A model generated the notes under the pieces. The model had not been told where the DNA came from, ran no database searches, and saw only the letters and a program-made list of their open reading frames with translations. The translations under genes and the position numbers were made by a program. Source: Euglena gracilis (lineage: Eukaryota > Euglenida > Euglenophyceae > Euglenales). Taken from it: DNA of 64,000 bases. Location of the stretch: contig CP154954.1 of the NCBI GenBank assembly GCA_039621445.1, positions 36,751,703 to 36,815,702 on the forward strand, given 5' to 3'. This document shows positions 31,690-41,639 of the stretch, piece by piece. Each line of letters starts with the position of its first letter. Positions within the stretch are counted from its first letter, which is position 1.

Positions 31690-33310
31690 TTGTTCGCTGC
31701 ATGACCGCCCCCCCCCCCCAAACGACAGTGTCAAAAATTTTGGTTTGTGAAGGAACAGGTCCCGGGGGCTGGTGGCGCTTTTTGGCACCCCACATTTCCT
31801 GCATTCAATCTGGCCTTGAAAATCACGCCCCCACGGCCCGATTGTCAAAATTTTGCAATTCGGGGGGTTTAGAGCAGCTGTATTCCCACCCCCCGAATAA
31901 CAAAATTTTAAGAAAAACCCCTCAATGATCCCATGAATACCAGAACCACTGCTGCTCAACCCCCCCAAATAGCAAAATTTTCACATTTTTTTGGGTGTTA
32001 ATCGGGGGGGGGGGGGAGGGGGGCGGGGGGGCGTGACTTTCGGGGCCAGATTGCCTCAATGCCAGGAAATGGGGTTGCCAAAGAGCGCCACCAGCCCCCG
32101 GGACCAGGTCAGCTGGGTTCCCCATCCCCAAAAACCCCACTGTTTCGTAAGTGAGGAAACAGATCTTGGCCTGAAAATCACGCCCCGTGCCCTGGTTAAC
32201 AGTTGAAAATTGTCAAAATTTTACAATTCGGGGTGTTGAGCAGCTGTATCCCCCACCTGAGTGGCAAATTTTTGACTTTTTTTTGTGTTTTTTTTTGCAT
32301 GCTGTGTTTTTGCCAAGAATTTTATGTGGTTGTCACTCCCCACACCTCTTGGCATTCAGGTACTCTCCAAGGAGGAGAAGGAGGAGGAAAATGAAGGAAA
32401 AAAGAAGAATGAAAAAGGAGGAGGAAGAGGAAGAAGAGGGAAGAAGAGGGAAGGAGAGGAAGAAGAGGAAGGAAGAAGGAAGGGGAAAAAGAAGAAGGAG
32501 CAAGAAGAAGGAAGCAGGCGATGGAATACGAAGGAGGAAGGAGAAGAAGGAAGAAAGAATGATCAGAGAAGAAGGAAAAGGGAATGATCAGAGAAGGAGA
32601 GGGAGACAATGGAAGAGGAAGGTGGCCATCGCCAACACCCACCTCCTCGCTTCCAGCCCAGTGCCCCGCACTACCACAAAATAGCTTGTGGTTGACAGTT
32701 TTTTTGTGAATTGGTCGCGTTGTTGTTTCCCCCGCGTGGCTATGCAAAATAGCACCGGAACAAAGCTGTGTGTGTTTTTTTAAGGAAGCTTGCATCCACG
32801 CAGACACACGCCTGCGCGCACACGCATGCACTTGCGCGCACGCACGCACACACACACACACACACACACGCATATGCACACGCACACGCACACACGCATG
32901 TGCACTCACAGAAAGTGCGAGGAACACAGCACATGCAGAGCAGGCAACACAGTTTGTTGTGGAGTTTGCGCTGTTTGTGTGAGCTGGGGGAGGGCACTGA
33001 CGGGAGGCAGCGGCGGCCAGGCGGCGCAGGAGCGGGGGCAAGTGAAGGAGCGGGGGGCGGGCTGCGCTCTTCCCACCTCCACGTCCATCTGCCCACCGGT
33101 CCGCTCGTTGCCAGGTGTGTGCTGCTGCATCAGCAGGAAGCGAGCCCCCCCCCCAGGGCTGGTATTTTAGGCGTTTTGCATCTTTTTTTGGCCATTTTCG
33201 GGGAAAAGTGGTTGGGGGTGACCCCCCTCCCCCCCGGTTTTTTAAAAAAAAACCCTGCCTGGCCTGTGTGCAGGTGTGCGCTTTCCGCTTCAGCAAGGTA
33301 TTCTAGCACT
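31690..33310. repeat. Segmental duplication, copy 1 (partner 37,190-38,390)
   Basis: Shared in order: GCGATTGTTCGCTGCA(T/C)GACCGCC; TTGGTTTGTGAAGGAACAGG; AATAACAAAATTTTAAGAAAA; CCCCTCAATGATCCCAT; one satellite monomer; CCCCACTGTTTCGTAAGTGA; and family H with its GAAGAA and CA tracts. The 31.7 kb copy has about 130 extra bases (32,150-32,280) between GTAAGTGA and the GCATGCTGTGTTTT word. Confidence 0.8.
32330..33310. repeat. Family H copy 2 with (GAA)n and (CA)n
   Basis: Order: CACACCTCTTGGCATTCAGG, a GAAGGA/GAAGAA purine tract (32,370-32,630), GTTGACAGTTTTTTTGTGAATTGG, (CA)n (about 32,840-32,890), ACACAGCACATGCAGAGCAGG, GGCAGCGGCGGCCAGGCGGC, CGCTCGTTGCCAGGTGTGTGC. Open frames spanning this (for example 32,322-33,296 minus) simply translate the microsatellites. 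About 33,160-33,250 an O-like tail (CAGGGCTGGTATTTTAGG ... TTTTTTAAAAAAAAACCCTG) is inserted relative to the other H copies. Confidence 0.75.
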
Positions 33311-34170
33311 GGCTTCCAACCACTCAGATTTTCTCTCTGGGTGTGAATTCATATTTGTTCATTGTGCATGGATTTTGCGTGCGTGGTTTTTTTGGACGCA
33401 CATTGTTTTTATTGCAGGGATTTTTGAATAACTTTGGCTGGTATTGGTGCACAGTGCCACAGGAAATATTGTCCGGGTGAGACCCCCGGACCCCCGGACC
33501 CCCCAGAGGGGGAGGGTCTAGCCCTGGCTGGTGGCTTTATCCGATGTCTCCGCAAAATGCCGGTGGACCCCTGAGGGCCTTAAGCAGAAGCCTGCCTGGA
33601 ACCCCCCTCAAGGGGAGCCAGCCAGCGCTTCGTTGATTTATGAGAAGTGTTTTCTGGGCAGCGGACGAGACACCCCAGGCTGCTCACTGCCCCCCCTCCC
33701 CCAATCCCCCCCCCTCATTGGTGTGCAGGGTGAGGAAGCTGCGCCCCAGACCAGTCTTCGCCGCCGGAGCACCGGGACGGCGCGGCGGGCCGGCAGTGCG
33801 GCGGGGAAGGAGGCCAGCGCCGCCGCGGCGGTCTGCCTGGCCACCGCTTTGGGTGGTGCGGATGGCTTCGCAACCCAACCCACACCCCCCCCCCCCAGAA
33901 ATGCCGGTCCCACCACCACTGCTTGCCACCCCCCGGGATGAACGTGGACGACAGGCACCGTACGTCCGATTAGGCGCTTGCGGTTGCATTTTGTGAGGGC
34001 GGCTGAAAAAAATTTGTGCAAAACCGTGGCCGGCAGTGCACGACAGGCCCCGTGGCACAGAATTGTGCCACAGGCCTAGGCAAATGCAGAGGGCAATGTT
34101 TTTGGCTGCCCGTTGTATTCTCCCCCCGGAACCGCAGAGCACGGGGTCCCGCCGGCCCATGTGCGGCCGC
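33310..34170. repeat. Spacer plus block shared with 53,690-53,990
   Basis: From about 33,690 the sequence matches 53,700-53,990: TTGGTGTGCAGGGTGAGGA, a GCCGCCGGAGCACCGGGAC core, GCGGGGAAGGAGGCCAGC, TTCGCAACCCAACCCAC. The shared stretch begins at a TGTGCAG that resembles a splice acceptor, and both copies stay open on the plus strand for about 70 codons. The peptides diverge freely, so coding is not supported. Confidence 0.45.
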
Positions 34171-34720
34171 CACCAGGCACATGATGACCCCGCCAGGCAC
34201 TTATAGTCGGAGGCCAGCAGGGGACGGGAAAGGGGTTCGGTGAGAACCGGTGTGATGGTCGCTCATGGCCAGGTCGGTGCTTTGGCCATTTGGTCCCCCC
34301 TTGCCGCCATCCTTCGACTGCCCTCGACCTCTTTCCTCCGTGGCTTTTTGCTGCCTTGCTGCCCCTCAGCTTTGGTGCTGCAGCTTGCTGGGGCTGTCTA
34401 ACGTGCTCCCCCATTGTGCTTCGCCTACTTTGCTTGGAACTCCTGTGCTCTTGCTTGCGACCTCTGCCCTGGGCCTGTTGTGGTCCTGCCCTGTTTCTTG
34501 GACCAATCAGGTCCGCGGCTGCACACCTGCAATGGCCAGCAGGCCTTCTGCCACCTGTGTGAGGTTTCGGGCTGGACTATAGGCGCCTGGCCGTTGCGTG
34601 TGTCCTGATCCCACTGACTCATATGCCCCCATGGGGTGCTGATGCTTGGTGGCGGCCAGCACTGGGCCGGGGCAAACCCAGAACACTGCCGCTCCCAGAA
34701 ACCACCTCTGGCCCCAACCG
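34170..34720. repeat. Dispersed family Q, copy 2
   Basis: Left word GCGGCCGCCACCAGGCACATGATGACCCCG (from about 34,163); right word GATGCTTGGTGGCGGCCAGCACTGGGCC (34,640-34,668). Between them is CTTTGG/CTTGC-rich sequence, as in copies at 13,080, 51,420 and 56,600. The 105- and 235-codon frames here have no recognisable motif. Confidence 0.5.
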
Positions 34721-35228
34721 GAGAAAGCCCCAACCCCCCCCCCCAGTCTGGGACGGGCCACCCCAGACACGGAAACGCACACAAACGCAGGGATGGAAAG
34801 GTCGAGTGTTTTGGCTTAACGAGGTTTAATAAGATGGCCATTCCATTTGCTGAGGTTGGGTTTGGCGTGGTTGCCAGATGGCAGCGGCGGCTGCCAGGAG
34901 CAGTGGCGGCGGCGGCAGAGGCGGGCGGCAGCACAAGTGCGGGTGCTGGGGGCAGAGGTGTGCTCCTCTCTGCCATTTGCTGCATTTGCCCTGGCATAGA
35001 TGGGAGTTGGGGGACAATTTTTGGGTGGCAGGGAAGGAATGACACACACCAAGCCCCCAAATGGAGCGCCAAAGGTTCAACCCGTCCTTGTAAAGTCTTT
35101 TGGGACATTCTGTTTGAGTTGCTGGACGTCACACCATTGCTTCACCGCTTTGTTTTGTTTTCCCGGCAAGGTTCACGGCAAGCATTCTCACATTTCCATT
35201 CCCTCAAGTCGGCGGTTTTGACCCATTA
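34720..35228. other. Spacer, no gene supported
   Basis: GC-rich stretch with GCAGCGGCGGCTGCC and GGCGGCGGCAGAGGC. Overlapping frames on both strands (34,636-35,229 plus, 34,425-35,132 minus) lack domains. No paralogue was identified within the window. Confidence 0.4.
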
Positions 35229-35327
35229 GTACATTAGAGTGAGTAGTCGGCCAACCAGTCGGCCGACTACCCACGCCCCCCCCCCCCCGTCTCGCTGACT
35301 ACCCCCCCCCCCTAGTCGTACGACCAC

Positions 35328-35798
35328 CATACATCTCTCTAAGGTTTTGCGAACTCCCCCGGGGGGGGGGGGGGGGGGGCTGCAGCCAGCCCCGATTTCG
35401 GCCCAGCCCAGCCGCAACAGCCCCCTCCCCCGCGGGGGGGGGGGGTGCTGCTGGCCCCAGCTAGCCAGCCCCCTTTTGGGGGTCCAGCCCAAAATTTTTC
35501 GGTGCCGAAATTTTTTTGAAAAACTGTGTTCGAAAGTGGCCAAAAATGGGGTTTGGGGGGGTTTGGGGCATTTTTGAGTGGTTTCAGATGCATCATTTTT
35601 TCAAAGCTGTGTTCTGCAGGTCATTTTTGGGCATTTTTCCGATTTCAGTCCAGCTCGCCCCGGTTCGGGTCCAGCCGGGGTCCAGCCCCCCCCCCCCCCC
35701 CCCCCGGGGGGGCTAGCCAGCCCAAATTTCTAGCCAGCCCAAATTTCTAGCCCTAGCCCAGCAACCCCCCCCCCCCGGGGTCCTTAAAGAGATGTATG
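35328..35798. mobile_element. N1: element with TIR CATACATCTCTNTAAGG, perfect 8-bp TSD
   Basis: Left CATACATCTCTCTAAGG; right CCTTAAAGAGATGTATG (one mismatch as inverted repeats). ACGACCAC flanks both sides (35,320-35,327 and 35,799-35,806), and D1 shows the same site uninterrupted (TACGACCACCCCTC). Interior: C/G-tract hairpins, repeated AGCCCAGCC words, AAAATTTTTCGGTGCCGAAATTTTTT, and AAAGTGGCCAAAAATGGGG. Confidence 0.92.
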
Positions 35799-35833
35799 AC
35801 GACCACCCCTCATTTACGACCACCCCCGGTCAC

Positions 35834-36210
35834 CAGGGAATTTCTTAAGCCGGAGGGTACCCTACCCCCCGGGGGGGGTCCAGCCAGCCAGCAGCTCAAA
35901 TCCAGCCAGCAGCCCAAATTCGGGCTGGGAACCCCCCCCCCCCCGGGGTCGAGTGAAATAAAGTCGGGTCCAGCCCGGCCGGAGGCCGGGCCAGCCGGCC
36001 GAAGGCCGGCCCAGCCGGCCGCAGGCCGGCCAGCCAACTGGGCTGTCCAGCTCACTTATCCCTGCATTTTCCCCCCTCATCACAGCCCCTCCATCACAGC
36101 CCCCCAGCCTTGATCTAGCTCCACCCATCAAAATGTCGAAAATGGCCAAAGTGTGTTAGAAAATTTTGTTTTTCCTCGACCCAGCCCAGCCCAGCCCGCT
36201 CCAGCCCCGG

Positions 36211-36243
<33 letters not shown>

Positions 36244-36338
36244 GGGGGGTCCAGCCAGCAGCTCAAATCCAGCCAGCAGCCTTTTTGCCAGCCGGAGGCT
36301 GGACCCCCCCCCCCGGGGGGTGCTTAAGAAATTCCCTG
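35834..36338. mobile_element. T1: element with perfect TIR CAGGGAATTTCTTAAG and perfect 8-bp TSD
   Basis: Perfect 16-bp inverted ends. CCGGTCAC flanks both sides (35,826-35,833 and 36,339-36,346), and in D1 the same site is intact (CCCCGGTCACAGGTTGC). Interior: GGGGTCCAGCCAGCCAGCAGC, tandem GGCCGGCCCAGCCGGCC-type palindromes (35,968-36,035), AAAATGTCGAAAATGGCC, and a run of 30 C followed by 8 G (36,212-36,249), the longest homopolymer in the window. T2 at 46,323 is the second copy. Confidence 0.94.
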
Positions 36339-36564
36339 CCGGTCACAGGTTGCAGGCCATGGGGGTGTTATGACCCCCCCTCCTGGTCACAGGTTGCGAA
36401 AAATTTAACACCACCTCACCTACGACCGCCCCCTCAGTTACGACCCCCCCCCCCGGTCACAGGTTGCAGGAACCCGGTCATACGACTGGGGGGGGGGTAG
36501 TTACCGACCAGGCCGAGTCGGCCGACCAATTGGGTAGTCGACCGACTAGTTCTAGTACTAGTTC

Positions 36565-36804
36565 CAGGCTTCTTTTTAAGTCACCTGACCCCCCCCCCCA
36601 CCGGGGGGTGGGTGGGTGGGTCCGGGCCGGACCCCCCCCCCCCGCGCCGGAGGCGCTGGGTATACCTTTTCGGCGCAAAGCGCCGAAAATTTTTGAAAAT
36701 TGCCTTTAACGGGCCCGATTTTGGGGGGGGGTTCCCGCGCCACCCTGGGTGGGTGGGGGGGGGACACCCCCTCCCCCCCCCCGGGGGTCTTAAAAAGAAG
36801 CCTG
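36565..36804. mobile_element. A2: TIR CAGGCTTCTTTTTAAG, perfect 8-bp TSD
   Basis: Ends CAGGCTTCTTTTTAAG and CTTAAAAAGAAGCCTG. ACTAGTTC flanks both sides (36,557-36,564 and 36,805-36,812). The interior is nearly the same as A1 except for homopolymer lengths and one change in the hairpin (CGGCGCAAAGCGCCG rather than CGGCGCGAAGCGCCG). It is inserted in the right arm of element E. Confidence 0.94.
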
Positions 36805-36818
36805 ACTAGTTCTAGTAC

Positions 36819-37190
36819 GACTGCCCAATACCCCCCCAGTCTGGTGCTAGAGGCTGGTCGCACTTATTGGCAACCCCCTTTTCTGGGCATTGACGCAATC
36901 TGGCCCCAAAAATGATTGCCCCCACGCCTCGATTTAACAGCCAAAAACTGTCAGAATTTTTGCAATTCGGGGGGTTGAGCAGCTGTATTCCCCCCTCCCC
37001 AAATGGCAAAAATTTGATTTTTTTTGTGCATTAGTCGGGGCGTGGTGTGTGCTAAAACTTGCCACCTGCCCCCGGGACCAGGTCAGCTGGGTTCCCCACC
37101 CCCCAAAACCCCAGAATCACCTGAACCGCTGCTGGTCAGCATCCCACAATCGCAAAATTTTGGCAATTTTTCGGTGTAAATTGGGGGCGA
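36819..37190. repeat. Dispersed satellite-related block
   Basis: Parallels 8,350-8,630: GGTCGCACTTATTGGCAACCCC, TGACGCAATCTGGCCCC, CAATTCGGGGGGTTGAGCAGCTGTATTCCCC, TGCCACCTGCCCCCGGGACCAGG. No gene. Confidence 0.6.
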
Positions 37191-38390
37191 TTGTTCGCTG
37201 CACGACCGCCCCCCCCCCCAAATGGCAGGGTCAAAAATTTTGGTTTGTGAAGGAACAGGTCCCGGGGGCTGGTGGCGCTTTTTGGCCCCCCATATTTCCT
37301 GCATTCAATCTGGCCTTGAAAATCACGCCCCCACGGCCCGATTGTCGAAATTTTGTAATTCGGGGGGGGGGGGTGGAGCAGCTGTATTCCCACCCCCGAA
37401 TAACAAAATTTTAAGAAAAGCCCCTCAATGATCCCATTAACCCAGAACCACTGCTACTCAACCCCCCCAAATAGCAAAATTTTCACAATTTTTGGGTGTT
37501 AATCGGCGGGGGGGGGGGGCGTGGGGGCGTGATTTTCGGGGCCAGATTACCCCAATGCCAGGAAGTGGTGTGTGCTAAAACTTGCCACCAGCCCCCGGGA
37601 CCAGGTCAGCTGGGTTCCCCACCCCCCAAAAACCCCACTGTTTCGTAAGTGAAATTTTTTGCATGCTGTGTTTTGCTAAGGATTTTGTGTGGTTGCCACT
37701 CCCCACACCTCTTGGCATTCAGGTACTCTCCAAGGAGGAGAAGGAGGAGGAAAATGAAGGAAAAAGAAGAATGAAAAAGGAGGAAGAAGAGGGAGGAAGA
37801 GGAAGAAGAGGGAAGAAGAGGAAGAAGAGGAAGGAAGAAGGAAGGGGAAAAAGAAGAAGGAGCAAGAAGAAGGAAGCAGGCGATGGAATACGAAGGAGGA
37901 AGGAGAAGAAGGAAGAAGTTTGCAGAAGTTGAAGGAAGAAGGAATGTTCAGAGAACAAGGAAAAATGAATGATCAGAGAAGAAGGGAGACAATGGAAGAG
38001 CCATTGCCAACAGCCCAGTGCCCCGCACTACCACAAAATAGCTTGTGGTTGACAGTTTTTTTGTGAATTGGTCGCGTTGTTGTTTCCCCTGCTTGATAAT
38101 GCAAAATCGGAACAAAGCTGAGTCTGTTTTTTTAGAAAGCTTGCATCCACGCACACACGCGCGCGCACACACACACACGCACACGCACACGTACTCGCAC
38201 ATTTCACACACAGAAGGTGCGAGGAACACAGCACATGCAGAGCAGGCATGTACGTAGTTTGTTGTGGAGTTTGCATTGTTTGTGTGAGTTGGGGGCACTG
38301 ACGGGAGGCAGCGGCGGCCAGGCGGTGCAGGAGCGGGGGCAAGTGAAGGAGCGGGGGCGGGCTATCGAGCCATGGCCAGCCCCGATATCC
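37190..38390. repeat. Segmental duplication, copy 2, including family H copy 3
   Basis: Partner of 31,690-33,310. One satellite monomer at about 37,450-37,630 is followed by CCCCACTGTTTCGTAAGTGA. The purine tract (37,735-37,980), a GTTGACAG..TTTTTTGTGAATTGG word, a shorter (CA)n, CACATGCAGAGCAGG and GGCAGCGGCGGCCAGGCGG follow. No coding capacity beyond the microsatellites. Confidence 0.78.
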
Positions 38391-38551
38391 GCCTCCCCCT
38401 GCTAGACCAGTGCCCCCTGCTATCACAGAACAGGCTGTGGTCAACGTTTTTTTTTGTGAATTGCATGCATTCCCCCCAGGTGACGAAGCTGAGAATTTTT
38501 TTTGAGAATGCTTCCACACACGCGCGCGCACACACACACACACAAACACAC

Positions 38552-38588
<37 letters not shown>

Positions 38589-39350
38589 CGAACACGGGCA
38601 CGCATGCATGCGCGCGCACACATATGCATATGCATGCACAGAAGGAGTGTGGAACACATGCTTGCATCACATGCAGAGTGGACAACACCAGACATTCAGA
38701 GGGCACCATATTTGTGTATCATGTGTATCACCTTTGGTATCACCTGGTTCACATTGTGTTCACCAATGTTTTTGTGTTCACCTGTGTTCACCAAAAGATC
38801 GTCCGAGTTTAAGTAAAGTAAATTTGAGAATGCTTCACAAAACGCGCGCGCGCACAAACACAAATACACACCACCAAAAAAACACACACAGCACACACAC
38901 GCCAAACAAAAAAACAGGCGGGCACGCATGCATGCACCACAAAATATGCATGCACAGAAGGAGTGTGGAACACATGCTTGCATCACATGCAGAGTGGACA
39001 ACACTGTTTGTGGTGGAGTTTAAATATTTGACACGTTTGTGTGAGCAGGGGGACTGAAGGGAGGCAGCAGGCCAGGCAGCAGGAGCGGGGGCACGCTGTG
39101 CGGGTACGCTTCCCCCACCTCCACCTGCCCGCCAATCGGCTCGCTGCCAGGTGTGTGCTGCTGCCTCAGCAAGAAGAGGGTGGGTGTGTGCAATTGTGCG
39201 TATTGCATTTCAGCAGAAAGAAACCGACAATGATGTCAAGAAAAATATGCATGGCGGATTTCCAGGTTGCCCATTTTTCAAATCAGAAATGTTGTGCCCC
39301 GGACACGCTTTCGTTTTTTTTTTGCTGGCTTTTGGATTTTTTTTGATGTT
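38390..39350. repeat. Family H copies 4 and 5, partial, with (CA)n
   Basis: A second H-like unit starts near 38,430 (GTCAACG.TTTTTTTTGTGAATTG), has (CA)n at 38,515-38,590 and GAGTGTGGAACACATGCTTGCATCACATGCAGAGTGGACAACAC. That last stretch is repeated almost exactly at 38,960-39,003, so a part of about 310 bp is internally duplicated. It ends with CGCTGCCAGGTGTGTGCTGC and an AATCAGAAATGTTGTGCCCCG word also seen at 47,707. Confidence 0.65.
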
Positions 39351-39879
39351 ATCAGCTTGTGGACAATGAAGGGCAAAGATTGTAAGGCACAGACGTGTTC
39401 CTGAGGCCAAAGATGACTTTTGTCATTTTCGGATTTTTCACCCAAGAAATTCCATATTTCCAGAATCAGCACGTTCCCAAAATGACAAAAAGCAAGCTTT
39501 TGGACTTTTTTTTTTGGAAAGAATGTGACAAATGGCTCAAAGGTTGCGCCCATGTTGCAAAAACGACCAAATTTGTGAAATTTTCCCAAGTCCCCTCCAG
39601 TACATTCCCGACATCAATTTTCCCTCAGTTTTTCCAAAGGCCTCCAACATCAATCCCCCCCCCCCCGTGCACTGCACAGAAGCTGGTCTGTGTGCAGACG
39701 GGTCTTTGTGTCACCGGATGGCAGGGTGACAGACATGTGGCCATTTGCTGATGTTTTGGTTTCATTGCTTGGCAGTTGGAAGTGCAGGAGTGAACTTTCT
39801 GAACACCCACCCACCAGCACCCGGGAGAAAATGACCCAAAGTCAATGGTTTGGTAGCCCAAACCGGGGGGGGGGGGTGG
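39350..39879. other. Spacer, no gene supported
   Basis: A plus-strand frame (39,395-39,751) and a minus-strand frame (39,278-39,589) have no recognised motif and no paralogue in the window. The sequence is comparatively free of G/C tracts until 39,655. Confidence 0.4.
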
Positions 39880-40267
39880 CAGGGTTCGATATAAGGAGGG
39901 CGTACATGGTTTAGGTGGGGGGGTGTCCCCCCCCCCCCCCCCCCCTCCTGGCCCGCAGGGGGGGGGGTCCGGACCACCCCCCCCCCACCTGCAAGGGGGG
40001 TCCGGACCGACCCTGGGGGGCAAAAATTGACCCCCCCCCAAAAGGGTCATTTTTTTGCTTTGCGCCGAAATTTTTTTGCATTTTTGGCACATTTTTGCCC
40101 AAAAAGTGCCCAAAATGGCACTTTTGGTCGTTTTGGGGGGTCAAAAATTTTCGGCCACCCTGACCGCGCACCTGTTTAGGTGGGGGGGTGCCCCCCCCCC
40201 CCCCCCCCCCTCCTGGCCCGCAGGGGGGGTCCGGACCACCCCCCCCACCTGTCCTTATATCGAACCC
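39880..40267. mobile_element. P2: CAGGGTTCGATATAAGGA element
   Basis: The left end is intact; the right end reads TCCTTATATCGAACCC and then GG instead of TG. If the element ends at CCC, the flanks GGGGGTGG (39,872-39,879) and GGGGCTGG (from about 40,268) match at 7 of 8. The interior matches P1 but lacks one CGGCGCTTCGCGCCGGGCC hairpin, and the other is altered to GCTTTGCGCCGAAA. Confidence 0.85.
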
Positions 40268-40619
40268 GGGGCTGGCGGGTCGAAAAACGCTCATCTTCGG
40301 CCCAAAAACGGTTTGTCTGGGTCCGGGAGGCAAAAAAAACATCGTTTCGGGCCAAAAAAAAATTCGGGTTTTATCGCTTTTTTTGACCCGAAAATGATCC
40401 AAGGGGGTCCATCCACCTAGCAGCCTTTTTTTTATAACAGATTCATGTTCCTGTCCATCCAGCTTTTTGACTTGGTGGATGGAACAGGTTTTTGGTATTG
40501 CAGTTCACTCCACAGCCTGTGGGACATTTTTGCTCATTTGGTGCTGAAGGCCCCAAATATGTGCATTATCTTTTCTGGCTTGCTTGCCATTCGTTGGCAT
40601 CTGACGCTCCGGTTGGCGC
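40268..40619. other. Spacer between P2 and C2
   Basis: Contains the self-similar words CGGCCCAAAAACGG and CGGGCCAAAAAAAAATTCGGG. No gene was recognised. The region from 40,440 is ordinary sequence in which C2 is inserted. Confidence 0.4.
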
Positions 40620-40877
40620 CGGTTGTTTTTTTTACCAACCCCTGGGGGGGAGTGTGCCTGTGAGTGCCTGCCCAGGCAGGCACTACCCCCCCCCCCCGGG
40701 GTGGGGTCAGATTTCGGCCTGTGCCCACCGCCATTTTTGGCTCCCCGGCGCTTTGGTGCCGTGTGCCCTACCCCCCCCCCCCTGGGGGGTTGGATCAGGA
40801 GTGCCTTGGAGTGCCTGCCCAGGCATGCACCCCCCTCCCCCCGGGGTGGGGTCGGCACCCGACTAAAATATGGCCTG
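40620..40877 (-). mobile_element. C2: GGTGCCTGCC-hairpin element, 7/8 TSD
   Basis: Reverse orientation relative to C1 and C3. It starts CGGTTGTTTTTTTTACCAACCCC and ends CCCGACTAAAATATGGCCTG. The flanks are GTTGGCGC (40,612-40,619) and GTTGGCAC (40,878-40,885). Interior: AGTGCCTGCCCAGGCAGGCACT palindrome, C/G tracts, ATTTTTGGCTCCCCGGCGCTTTGGTGCCG core, and a second GTGCCTGCCCAGGCATGCAC palindrome. Confidence 0.85.
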
Positions 40878-41639
40878 GTTGGCACAGGAGAAGTTCTTTT
40901 TTGGAATGAATACTATTTTTTTATTAAAGTATATCATAGTTTAATTATATTATTTTTTTTGGAAAATGCCACTCCTGCTCCTGAGGGGGGGTTCTGCCAA
41001 AATGGCATTCATTTGGCCAGCCGGCCATGAAGGGTTTTCCGCTTGCCAACCGCCATGGTGGGTTCCCCACCCCAGGACCACTGCTCCCGTCTTTTCCTGT
41101 TGTCGCGGGTGACACCGTCGTCCCAGGCTGCAAATAACGCTCCCCCCGCCCCAGCCCCACTGACAGCAGAGCTGGCGATCCATGCAGGATCCAGGGGCCG
41201 TTGGGTGTGTTTTTCGAGCGGTTCGGAGGGGTTGGCATGAAGGACCGGCGGGCGGCAAAAATTGGCAAAAGTGGCGTGGAAGAAATGGGCGTGCGAAATC
41301 CGGCCAGACATTTCTTCCCATTTTTGGAGGCAGCCGGCAAATTTTTCTATTTTTTTAAGAGTTTTTTTTTTTGAGCACCATCCTCCCCCACCCCCGCCCG
41401 ATATTCCCTCCCAGCACCCCCAATTTAACACATATAATTTATAATTTCATTATAATCATATGTACAACTATTTAGTTTCAGCCTGTGTTTTTTTGCAATT
41501 TTTGCCAGGGTGCCAATGGGTCCACCCACTGCCACCACCAGACATATGCCGTCCCGGCCAGGCATTTCTGACCACTTGGCCCAAGGTGGCTGGACCATTT
41601 AGTTGTACCTGTAGGTAGGCGGGTGACAAGTCCGGTGTG

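Larger units (their letters stand above)
35302..36496. mobile_element. D2: CTAGTCGTACGACC element, interrupted by N1 and T1
   Basis: Same ends and interior words as D1 (ACCCCTCATTTACGACCACC, GGTCACAGGTTGCAGG, GGGGGTGTTATGACC). Removing N1 and T1 with one copy of each target duplication leaves about 203 bp, close to D1's 188 bp. That agreement independently supports the boundaries of both nested insertions. Confidence 0.85.
35228..36818. mobile_element. E: outermost inverted-repeat element of a nest (tentative)
   Basis: GTAGTCGGCC...CAGTCGGCCGACTACCC at the left (35,242-35,272) is mirrored by GAGTCGGCCGACCA...GGGTAGTCGACCGACTAG at the right (36,513-36,550), with TTAGTACATTAGAG against CTAGTTCTAGTACG outside. 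The mirrored sequence encloses D2, and A2 is inserted in its right arm. Outer limits and target duplication are uncertain. Confidence 0.45.

Noticed and set aside
32322-33296. Minus-strand 324-codon frame
   Set aside because: Most of it is translation of (CA)n, GAAGAA and GC-rich repeat H sequence. The paralogous H copies do not keep the frame.
33720-33940. Exon-like block after TGTGCAG shared with 53,760-53,990
   Set aside because: Both copies are open, but the translations diverge without codon bias. Could be a GC-rich repeat with a chance acceptor-like word.
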